Shown here: positions 1 to 6,844 of the stretch, one piece after another
Layout of the letters: each line of letters opens with the position of its first letter
How positions within the stretch are numbered: the first letter of the stretch is position 1
Assembly (NCBI GenBank): GCA_964632945.1
Contig: CAZWCX010000117.1
Location: forward strand, 1 to 21,894
Direction: 5' to 3'
DNA from: CAZWCX01 sp964632945
GTDB lineage: Bacteria > Planctomycetota > MHYJ01 > WSZJ01 > CAZWCX01
Length of the DNA stretch: 21,894 nucleotides
The notes under the pieces: model-generated
What the model was told of the DNA's origin: nothing
The model's database searches: none
What the model saw: the letters and a program-made list of their open reading frames with translations, nothing else
Program-made: the position numbers and the translations under genes

Positions 1-15
1 AGACGCGAGGGGGAG

Positions 16-341
16 CTCTCCGCGGGCACGTGTCCGCGGCCCCATTGAAGCGCGACTGATGTCGGAGTCATCTACGACGAGAGTGCGTCTCTCCGCGGGC
101 ACGTGTCCGCGGCCCCATTGAAGCGCCGCTTCCACAATCCGTCCCACGATCTCCCCGAGCTCTCCGCGGGCACGTGTCCGCGGCCCCATTGAAGCAGGCT
201 CACCTTGGCTTCGATGGCCTCGGCGAGCAGGTCCTCTCCGCGGGCACGTGTCGGCGGCCCCATTGAAGCGTAGCCCTCGCCGAGCGGCCCCCAGACCAGA
301 GCCGACTCTCCGCGGGCACGTGTCCGCGACCCCATTGAAGC
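16..341 (+). CRISPR. CRISPR array, distal end (5 repeats, 4 spacers)
   Basis: Five 36-bp direct repeats lie at 16-51, 89-124, 160-195, 234-269 and 306-341, separated by spacers of 37, 35, 38 and 36 bp that do not resemble each other. The repeat begins CTCTCCGCGG and ends CCCCATTGAAGC; an ATTGAAG/AC end is typical of the 3' end of many CRISPR repeats, which sets the + orientation. Its core CCGCGGGCACGTGTCCGCGG is almost a perfect dyad, so the crRNA handle should fold into a hairpin. Repeats 1-3 are identical. Repeat 4 has C to G at 253 and repeat 5 has G to A at 329, both in the 3' arm of the stem. Decay at the right-hand end marks it as the old, leader-distal end, so the leader and probably the cas genes lie to the left of the window. 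Subtype cannot be assigned without cas genes. Confidence 0.95.
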
Positions 342-1350
342 CGAATGATGCTGTCGCAAGGCATTGGTACTTGTCCTTGTCCTAGACTCCCCACCGGCCA
401 GCGGGGCTTCGGGTCTTTGCCACCCAGCGACGGATGGCATCGCCTGCACTTCGCGGGCCGAGGCCGGATGGTTGTCTGCACATGGTCTGGGGGGACCGCC
501 ACCCGCGATTTGGCCACGTGGCCGGGTTGGGCACCCCGCGTCCGCCCCGTCGGCGGCTTCCCGGACCTGGGTCGCTCAGTCACGGTGGCCCTTGACAGTC
601 CGCGCAGCCGTCGATATCAGCACACGAAGGGAGGCACGAGGATCGAGGCGGCCGTGCTGGCGGCGAGTCGAGCCTCGGTGAGTCAGCTCGGTGATGCGGC
701 CAGAACGACCAACAAGGCAAGCGAACCGCTTGATTCTAGGCCTGCAAGAGGGTCGGCAACGAAAGACCAAGACTTTCTCTCCGCACGAAGATCCTGGTCG
801 TTCGTGGCACCGCGCCGGGGACTTCGGGCTTCGCATCGACGCGCGTATCGGTCGGGAAGTCGGCGGGCCAGCCAAGATGCTGGTGTTTCAGGAATTGGCA
901 CCGGCCGATCGCCTGGGTATGGGGGACTGCGCATTCCGCTTCGGCGGTCGAATCGGGCGGGCAGCGACACTCGCTTCGGACCGAACAAAGGACGACTGGG
1001 ACCGGCTCGGCTGTTCCTATTCACTTGGAACGCTGCAGCCGAGAGCCTCGCACCATCCAGTCTTGATGTGTTCGTACGGGTATGGTCTGATTGGGCTCGC
1101 GGCAGCCGCGGTCGCGACGCGATTCGAGCGTTCCTCCGGATGGGCTGGGCCGAACCGGACGGAGCGCTGCAGCAGACGGCGATCGCAATCCGGGTTCATC
1201 GTGGAATCGAGGCTTTCAGCGCGGCCGCCGCTGCTGAGCTTTGCGTCAGGCCCCCTCCGGATCCCCGCGATGGCTGACCCAACAAACTCAGATCCCGGGC
1301 AACCCAACCCTCCCGCGCCGACCCCGTGACATCAACGAGGACCTACCCCC
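342..1350. other. Gene-free stretch beside the CRISPR array
   Basis: About 1 kb lies between the last CRISPR repeat and the VOC gene. Open frames of 100-300 codons exist on both strands, but they are Arg/Ser/Pro-rich, lack Shine-Dalgarno sequences and show no recognisable motif, as expected for random high-GC DNA. The only structure I see is the inverted repeat at 756-808. The stretch could be the trailer of the array plus the remains of lost genes. A ribosome-binding site (GAGG, 1337-1340) for the VOC gene sits at its right end; I found no convincing promoter for it. Confidence 0.5.
756..808. repeat. Imperfect inverted repeat, about 23-bp arms
   Basis: Arms at 756-778 and 786-808 flank a 7-bp loop and match at 17 of 23 positions by hand alignment. 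The conserved core is a GACCAAGA-type motif against its near complement TCCTGGTC. Because of the symmetry both strands, when translated, read a similar DQD...SWSFVA string, but neither frame looks like a gene. It may be a REP-like or MITE-like hairpin, a terminator relic or chance. Confidence 0.5.
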
Positions 1351-2148
1351 ATGCGTGACCCCTTCGTCCCACGCGTCGGCGGAGTCGTCAGCGCCGACAT
1401 TGCCGTTCCCGAACACGAGCGTGAGGTGCGCTTCTACTCCCGTGTTCTCTGCACGGGCGCCGATCCGCTTTGGCGCGAGGATCTGATGAACAACCGCGGC
1501 ATGCCGATCATCGGCTTGGGCGCGCGCAGCGCTCCGTATGCCGACCTTCCGCTCCAATGGATGCCGCACATTCAGGTCGCCGATGTCGCATCCAGCGTCG
1601 CGCGCGCGCTCGCACTCAACGGCCGAGAGCTCATGCACGGCAAAGACGACGCCGGAAAGAGCCAGTGGGCGGTGCTGCTCGATCCGAACGGCGCGGCGTT
1701 CGGGATCGTCCCGGTCGTTTCCGCCGCGGCGCTCCCCCCGACGGAAGGCGCCGCATCCGGCGACGCCGCGGCGCGCGTGGGTTGCATCGCCTGGCTCGAC
1801 CTGACCGTCTCCGACGCCTCGGCGACCCGGGACTTCTATCGCCGGGTCATCGACTGGTCGGTGCAGGACGTCGAGATGAAGGATGCCGGCGATCGCTACG
1901 CCGACTACAACATGCTGGGGGGGGATGGAACCCCGGCGGCGGGCGTTTGTCATGCGCGCGGCATGAATCGGGATCTGCCGCCGGTCTGGATGATCTACCT
2001 TCCCGTGGGCGACCTCGCCGAGAGTCTCCGCCGCGTACGTGAGGAAGGGGGCAAGGTCATCAAGGCGATCCAGGGGAAGAATGGGGAGTACGCGTACGCG
2101 GCGATTCAGGACCCGGTCGGGGCGTGCCTGGCGTTGGTGCCGGGGTAG
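1351..2148 (+). CDS. Two-domain VOC (glyoxalase/bleomycin-resistance fold) protein
   Basis: A 265-residue protein made of two vicinal-oxygen-chelate modules, roughly residues 8-118 and 142-264. Each runs from a beta-strand with a paired-helix start (ADIAVPEHEREVRFYSRVL; WLDLTVSDASATRDFYRRVI) to a closing strand of the type DPNGAAFGIV or DPVGACLALV, the usual VOC ending. Two fused modules of this length are typical of the stand-alone hydroxylase/glyoxalase-like group. The classical metal-binding His/Glu set is not obvious, so catalysis is uncertain and the substrate unknown. The ATG is preceded by GAGG 10 bp upstream. The gene stands alone: upstream is about 1 kb of gene-free DNA, downstream are convergent minus-strand genes. 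Confidence 0.85.
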   Translation: MRDPFVPRVGGVVSADIAVPEHEREVRFYSRVLCTGADPLWREDLMNNRGMPIIGLGARSAPYADLPLQWMPHIQVADVASSVARALALNGRELMHGKDDAGKSQWAVLLDPNGAAFGIVPVVSAAALPPTEGAASGDAAARVGCIAWLDLTVSDASATRDFYRRVIDWSVQDVEMKDAGDRYADYNMLGGDGTPAAGVCHARGMNRDLPPVWMIYLPVGDLAESLRRVREEGGKVIKAIQGKNGEYAYAAIQDPVGACLALVPG

Positions 2149-2154
2149 AGAGAG

Positions 2155-2182
2155 GTGCAGCGGCCTTGACGTGGCCTTGCAC
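2155..2182 (+). terminator. Weak hairpin after the VOC gene
   Basis: GTGCA and GGCC blocks at 2155-2165 pair with GGCC and TGCAC at 2173-2182 around a 7-nt loop, with a small internal bulge. There is no T-tract, so a terminator role is tentative. Confidence 0.25.
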
Positions 2183-2283
2183 GTGACCGCTTCAAGGACC
2201 GGGACCGTGCCCGGACGGAAGCCCATTGCTACGCGCCACGGCTCGGCTAGCTCCCCACGGCGTTGCGTCGGGTGCCGCCTGTG

Positions 2284-2306
2284 CCGGAGTGCCGCGGGGA
2301 CTCCGG
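2284..2306 (-). terminator. Hairpin touching the stop codon of the DUF4139 operon
   Basis: CCGGAGT (2284-2290) and ACTCCGG (2300-2306) form a perfect 7-bp stem around a 9-nt loop, directly beside the TAG codon read at 2309-2307 on the minus strand. No U-run follows. The same arrangement of TAG next to a GC-rich hairpin recurs at other gene ends in this window. Confidence 0.45.
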
Positions 2307-3893
2307 CTAGAACGGCAGTTTCACCTTTGCCCCCGCCTTGAGTTCCCATGCCAGCTTGAGCGTGCGCGTCTCGTGCGGGGCGAGGGCGACCTCCAGGCGC
2401 AGGATGCCATTGCGCGCGTCATGTTTCCACCCGGGGGCGTCGGCGACGGTGACCTTGACGTCCTCGATCTCGCTGACCGGGATCCGCTCGGTCACCAGGA
2501 TTTCGCGGCGCGCGTCCGAGAGGTTCGAGAGGTGGACCTCGACGGTGCGGCGGAGTTTCTGGGTGCCGACGAGCATGGTGGTGTCGCGTTCGTCGTACGA
2601 CTTGCGGCGCACGCGGACGCCGTCCTCGGGGCCGAAGCCGAGCTCGAACGGTTCGCCGACGCCGACGAAATCGAGGCGGCTGCGGCCGACCAGGCCGGCG
2701 CCGCGCGCGAGGCGCACGGGTCCGGCCAGGAGGGGGGCGGCGCCGGCGTGGGTGAGGGTGGCGCGCAGGTGGGCGACGGGGGCGCGTTCGGGGAAGAGGA
2801 CGCGTTCCACGGTGGCCATGCCGCGGCTGCGGGCCACTTCGACGCGGAAGGGGCGTCCGTCGGAGGGCAGGGTCACGCGGCCCGCGCGCGCGGTGAATTC
2901 GAGGGGCGCGCCGCCGTCGTCGACGCCCGGCATCTCGTCCACCTGGCGGGTGCCTCGGTCGATCCCGGCCAGTTGCACCGCCTGCTCGTGGGCCTGGACG
3001 ACGACTTCGCGCTTTTCCTCCTCCGTTTTCTTGCGCAGGCGCAGGAGATCGTCCTCGACGGGGGGCGGGGTTGCGGCGCGCGCCGGGCGGGCGGTGGAGA
3101 AGCGGGCCTCCACGTCCTGCCAGGTTTCGCCGGTGCGCTGCCAGGCGGTGGCGTAGGTGACGATCTCGACGGCGCCTTGCCGGGCGTCCGCGCCCTCGAC
3201 GGTCAGGCGCGCGAGGTGTTCCGGGCGCCAGAGCGCGCAGGGGACGCGGTAGATCGCCTCCACGTCCGCGTCGACCGCGGCCGGCGTGGCGAGTTGGATT
3301 TCGATCACGGCTTCCCAGCGGGGTCGGCGCACGAGTCCCTGGGCGAGGCGTTGGGCGGCGCGCTCCCGGTCCTCGTCGGCCCGCTCCGCCTCGGCGCGCG
3401 CCTTGGCGGCGCGCGCGAGGATCCCGGCGCACTCGTCCTGGAGGGTGTCCCAGGCCTGGCGCCAGGATTCGGTGGCGGAGGGCGCGGAGACGTGGCGCGG
3501 CACGGTTCCGATCGCGCGGGCCCAGCGGGCTTCCATCTGGCCCATCCGCGCCAACGACCGCTCCGTCCGTTCGACCGTCTGCCAGGCCGCTTCCGCGCGC
3601 GCGCGCGCCTCCTGTTCCTCGCGTTCCAGGGCTTCGATCTCCTCGCGGCCGAGGGCGGCGACCTGGTGGACGCGCCGGACCACACGCGCGGCGAGGACCT
3701 GCACGCCGGGCGCGGCGGTGCGCGCCTGCACCGACCGGTCGTCCACCAGCGGGGAGACGCCGTCGAGCGCGATCCAGCGGGTGCCCGCCGCCAGGGGGAC
3801 GGTCGCCCCGCGGACCACTTCGGCGCGGTCCTCGAAGAGGAGGACCCGGCGGGCGCGCGAGGGATGGGGGCGGTCGGCGACCTCGTCACTCAC
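2307..3893 (-). CDS. DUF4139 (mucoidy-inhibitor MuiA-like) family protein, shorter paralogue
   Basis: A 528-residue protein. The N-terminal part (about 15-85) has the DUF4140-like pattern VLLFEDRAEVVRGATVPL; then comes an Ala/Glu/Arg-rich coiled coil (about 88-190). The C-terminal DUF4139-like beta-rich part includes ERIPVSEIEDVKVTVA and ends LKLAWELKAGAKVKLPF. Biochemical function of the family is unknown; the name comes from a mucoidy-inhibitor phenotype. Translation starts at a GTG that overlaps the stop codon of the upstream paralogue by 8 bp (GTGAGTGA), so the two are almost certainly translationally coupled. It is shorter than its neighbour mainly because it lacks the long Pro/Ala-rich insert. 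No signal peptide is visible. Confidence 0.8.
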   Translation of the reverse strand: MSDEVADRPHPSRARRVLLFEDRAEVVRGATVPLAAGTRWIALDGVSPLVDDRSVQARTAAPGVQVLAARVVRRVHQVAALGREEIEALEREEQEARARAEAAWQTVERTERSLARMGQMEARWARAIGTVPRHVSAPSATESWRQAWDTLQDECAGILARAAKARAEAERADEDRERAAQRLAQGLVRRPRWEAVIEIQLATPAAVDADVEAIYRVPCALWRPEHLARLTVEGADARQGAVEIVTYATAWQRTGETWQDVEARFSTARPARAATPPPVEDDLLRLRKKTEEEKREVVVQAHEQAVQLAGIDRGTRQVDEMPGVDDGGAPLEFTARAGRVTLPSDGRPFRVEVARSRGMATVERVLFPERAPVAHLRATLTHAGAAPLLAGPVRLARGAGLVGRSRLDFVGVGEPFELGFGPEDGVRVRRKSYDERDTTMLVGTQKLRRTVEVHLSNLSDARREILVTERIPVSEIEDVKVTVADAPGWKHDARNGILRLEVALAPHETRTLKLAWELKAGAKVKLPF

Positions 3894-6039
3894 GGCGGTT
3901 TCCTCCGACGATCTCGTTCTTTGCGGGCAGGGTGATGCGGTAGCCGAAGTCGATCTGGGCCTTGCCGCCCGGGGGAAGGGTCAGCAGCCAGCGGCGCCCC
4001 CCCCGCACCGGCAGGCCGCGTTCGATCTGCCGGTACTCTTCGGAGGCCGGCTTGCCGGGGAGGAGCACGATCTCGACGTCCTTCTCGTCGGAGACCGGGA
4101 TGCGATCGACGACCTCGATCACGGCCGCGTGGCCGAGGGCCGAGGAGAGTTCGAGGGTCACCTGGTGTTCGACCGCGGTCGAGCCGCCGAGCAGTCCCTG
4201 CGCGGACTCATGGACCCGGGTGTTCCGCGCCACGCGGATGCGGGATTCGACGCCCAGGCCGAGGGCGATCGTCCCCCCGCGGTCGACGGCGGGGATGGAG
4301 GAAGTGGTGAGCAGCGCGTTGTCCAGGAAGACCTCGACGGGACCGGCCAGGAGCGGGGCGTCGAAGGGATTGCGCAATTCGGTCTCGCGGAACACCTCCG
4401 GCGAGCGTCCCGGGACGGTGCGGAAGCGCGGCTTCGCCCCCGCCTCGGCGGTCGCGAGGGTGACGCGGTGGGGCAAGGCGTTGGAGGGGACGTCCGCGGG
4501 TGCTTCGGCCTCGTAGCGGTGATCGAAGGCGCCGCGGGTGTTGCGCGGGTCCTGGGCATGGAGGGGGTCGGGGATGCGCTCGATCCGCGCGCACGCGGTT
4601 CCGGCGTCGCGCGCGGGGGACGGGCGGTGCTCGCGCACGACTCGGCCGCGCCGGCCGTCGTGCGCGGGATCGGCGAGGACGAGGGCGTCGAAGTCGAGCC
4701 ATTGCTCTTCGGGCACGATGGGGGCGGGCGCGGGGGGTGGGGGGGCACCCGCGTCGAAATCGGCCGGGCCGCCGGCCAGCGTTTCCGCGTCGGCCATCGC
4801 CTGGAATCGGCGCAGGTTTTCGGATGCGCCGCCGCCGGCGCGCGTCATCGGGGGGGACTCTTCGGCCGCGGGGTGGGCGCGCAGGGTCTTGGCCATCCCG
4901 GTCTCCGGGGCCGCCGCGGGCTTGGGGGGCGGGGGCGGGGCGGCCGGGGCGGCCCACATCGCGGTGGCCGGCTCGGTGCGTCGGACTTCCGCCTGTGCCG
5001 GGGGGGACTCCTTGCCCGGCCGCGCTCCCCGCTTGGGCTTTTTCCGGACCGGTTCCTCGGTCTCCGCCGCTTCCGCCCCGCCGAAGGTGGGGGTCGGGGC
5101 GGGCGGCGTCGCCGCGCGGGCGCGATCGTACCCCTCGAACAGGGCGTCGAGTCCCTCGGGGGCGTCGCGGTATCCCGACGGGCGCGGCGGTTGGGCCTTC
5201 CCCAGCCGGAGCGAGGCGAGTTCCGGGAGCCGCGCGTCGCGCGCGAGATCGGCGGTCGACAGCGCGAGGGCGACGCCCGACCAGTCCTCGCCGGAGTCCT
5301 GCGCGACCAGGGCTTCCAAGAGCCAGCGGGCGCGCGCGCCTCCGTCCGCCAGGCGGGCCGTGTAGGACGGCCACCAGCGCGCCGGCGCGACCGCGTACTC
5401 GAGCGCCAGCGAGCGGACCGGCGCGTCTCCGGGCGCCAGCCGGATTGTGAACCGGACCGTCGGCCGGCCTTCCCCCTCCAGGTCGGCCCGCGGCCGTTGC
5501 GAGGCGGCCAGCAGGGCGGCTTCCCGCGCCTTCGCGTTCTCCTCCAGCGCCCGGCGGAGGTCGCGCAGCCGGTCGTCGAGCGCGGCGACCTTGTCGTGGA
5601 GCAGGCCGCCGACCGCGACGGCGTCGCGCATCCGCTGCGCCGGGTCGGCGGCGTGGGAGAGGGTGCGCGCGCGGGGGGCGAGCGCGACGACGGCGAGGAG
5701 GTCGCGAGCCCCTTGGGCGTGGGAGCGTTCCGCCTCGAGGGCCTGCCGCGCCCATTCCAATTCGCGCACCTGCGCGAGCGGGGCGCCCGGTCCGGCCGGT
5801 TCCCGCGGCAGGACCCACTCGGCCTTCAGGGCGACGACTTCGCGTCCCCCGTCCAGGATCACGCGCGCGCTGCCGGTTTCCGCCAGGGCGGTCACGCCCG
5901 CGAGCAGGAGATCCACGGCTTCGACCGGGAGTCCGCCGGAGGGGAGCGTCACCCGCCGCGTCACCTGCGCCCCGCGGGCATACACGACGACCTGTTCGAT
6001 CCGGCTGGCGCAGTCGATGGAGGCGGCGACGGGGGTCAT
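3886..6039 (-). CDS. DUF4139 (mucoidy-inhibitor MuiA-like) family protein, longer paralogue
   Basis: A 717-residue protein, first gene of a two-gene operon. Residues about 12-75 match the DUF4140-type opening (IEQVVVYARGAQVTRRVTLP). A helical, probably coiled-coil stretch follows (about 90-180), then a beta-rich region containing WWPSYTARL. A low-complexity Pro/Ala/Lys insert covers roughly 315-450, including a run of six prolines after AAPAA. The C-terminal DUF4139 core contains EVVDRIPVSDEKDVEIVLL and GGKAQIDFGYRITLPAKNEI. The corresponding block in the downstream gene (ERIPVSEIEDVKV) shows they are paralogues. No signal peptide or membrane helix is seen. The ATG has only a weak Shine-Dalgarno, but it lies about 40 nt below a good promoter at 6087-6116, which supports this start. 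Confidence 0.8.
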   Translation of the reverse strand: MTPVAASIDCASRIEQVVVYARGAQVTRRVTLPSGGLPVEAVDLLLAGVTALAETGSARVILDGGREVVALKAEWVLPREPAGPGAPLAQVRELEWARQALEAERSHAQGARDLLAVVALAPRARTLSHAADPAQRMRDAVAVGGLLHDKVAALDDRLRDLRRALEENAKAREAALLAASQRPRADLEGEGRPTVRFTIRLAPGDAPVRSLALEYAVAPARWWPSYTARLADGGARARWLLEALVAQDSGEDWSGVALALSTADLARDARLPELASLRLGKAQPPRPSGYRDAPEGLDALFEGYDRARAATPPAPTPTFGGAEAAETEEPVRKKPKRGARPGKESPPAQAEVRRTEPATAMWAAPAAPPPPPKPAAAPETGMAKTLRAHPAAEESPPMTRAGGGASENLRRFQAMADAETLAGGPADFDAGAPPPPAPAPIVPEEQWLDFDALVLADPAHDGRRGRVVREHRPSPARDAGTACARIERIPDPLHAQDPRNTRGAFDHRYEAEAPADVPSNALPHRVTLATAEAGAKPRFRTVPGRSPEVFRETELRNPFDAPLLAGPVEVFLDNALLTTSSIPAVDRGGTIALGLGVESRIRVARNTRVHESAQGLLGGSTAVEHQVTLELSSALGHAAVIEVVDRIPVSDEKDVEIVLLPGKPASEEYRQIERGLPVRGGRRWLLTLPPGGKAQIDFGYRITLPAKNEIVGGNRRE

Positions 6040-6086
6040 GGCGGGTCACTCGACGCGGGACCGGGGGAGGGATCCGAAGTCGCGGC

Positions 6087-6116
6087 ATGATAGCAGCGGC
6101 CGGATCCGATGGTCAA
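6087..6116 (-). promoter_or_regulatory. Sigma-70-like promoter for the DUF4139 operon
   Basis: Read on the minus strand: TTGACC (6116-6111), 18 bp, TATCAT (6092-6087). The expected start of transcription gives a leader of about 40 nt before the ATG at 6039. It is divergent from the promoter at 6165-6193. Confidence 0.65.
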
Positions 6117-6164
6117 GCCGGGGGGCGACCCGCCCGATCCCGGCCCGGAAGAGGGGCGTGGTCG

Positions 6165-6193
6165 TTGCAATCGGCGGGGGACCACGCTACCAT
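6165..6193 (+). promoter_or_regulatory. Sigma-70-like promoter for the zinc-ribbon protein gene
   Basis: TTGCAA (6165-6170), 17 bp, TACCAT (6188-6193). Transcription would start near 6200, leaving a very short leader before the ATG at 6218 (an in-frame GTG is at 6209). Confidence 0.55.
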
Positions 6194-6217
6194 GGCGGCG
6201 ACTTTTGGGTGCCCGCG

Positions 6218-6622
6218 ATGACCGACGCCTCTCCCCAGGAAGACCTGCCTTTCGGCGATCTCGTCGTCCGCCTCGGCCTGGCGAGCGCGGACGCGGTGCG
6301 GGATGCCGTGGCGGAACAGGCCCGGCTGTACGCCGCAGGGACGCGGGTCCGGCTCGGGCAGCTCCTGATCCGGCGCGGCGCCCTCACCCCCGACCAGGCC
6401 TGGGCGGTGCTCGAGGCCCAGGGGAAAAAAATCATGGGGTGTCCCGCGTGCCAGGTTTTCTACAACGTGGAGGATCTGGGCTCGGGGATGCCGCCGCCCT
6501 GCCCCGCGTGCGGCGAGTCGCTCGAGCGACCGACGAACCTCGAGGCGGTGAAGCGGAACCTGGACGTGGCGGCCACGGTCCGGCTGCGCCGGAAGCAGGA
6601 ACCGCCCCCGGCCGGGGCCTGA
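6218..6622 (+). CDS. Small protein: GspE/MshE N-terminal-like segment plus zinc ribbon
   Basis: A 134-residue soluble protein in two parts. Residues about 10-68 carry two helical repeats (FGDLVVRLGLASADAVRDAV; LGQLLIRRGALTPDQAWAVL), the 'L.qlLi..G.lt.eqa..aL' pattern found in the N-terminal (MshEN/T2SSE-N) domains of type II secretion and type IV pilus ATPases. Residues 75-98 hold two CPAC knuckles (C75, C78, C95, C98) 16 residues apart, a probable zinc ribbon. The rest is a basic tail. No ATPase domain follows, so it is a stand-alone adaptor-like protein of unknown job. The ATG was chosen because it begins the conserved part and lies just below a promoter; an in-frame GTG three codons earlier is possible. 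There is no strong Shine-Dalgarno. Confidence 0.75.
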   Translation: MTDASPQEDLPFGDLVVRLGLASADAVRDAVAEQARLYAAGTRVRLGQLLIRRGALTPDQAWAVLEAQGKKIMGCPACQVFYNVEDLGSGMPPPCPACGESLERPTNLEAVKRNLDVAATVRLRRKQEPPPAGA

Positions 6623-6780
6623 CGCGCCGGCTTCGGGCATGGATCGCTCCCGGCGGGATCGGGGGCAAGGGTACGTCCCGCGATCGCGGCGTCGAGCCGG
6701 CCGCGCCGCTCCGCAGCCCCGTCTTTCGCCGGCCGGAATCCGGCGTCCCCGCCCGAGTTCCGGCGCGGGGGCGATCCCGC

Positions 6781-6809
6781 TTGACGCCTCGGTCCCACGC
6801 CCGTACCAT
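6781..6809 (+). promoter_or_regulatory. Sigma-70-like promoter for the ABC exporter
   Basis: TTGACG (6781-6786), 17 bp, TACCAT (6804-6809), about 35 nt upstream of the start codon at 6845. Confidence 0.65.
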
Positions 6810-6844
6810 CGTGCGCTTCTCGCGCACCCGAACCCCGGAGTCCC

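Noticed and set aside
345..1329. Several open frames of 100-310 codons beside the CRISPR array, considered as possible cas genes
   Set aside because: No Cas motif, no ribosome-binding site, overlapping frames on both strands, and the array direction puts the leader on the other side.
3286..6090. A + strand open frame of more than 900 codons opposite the DUF4139 genes
   Set aside because: It is antisense to two genes with recognised domains, is Arg/Gly-rich, and has no ribosome-binding site. Long antisense frames are expected in DNA this rich in GC.
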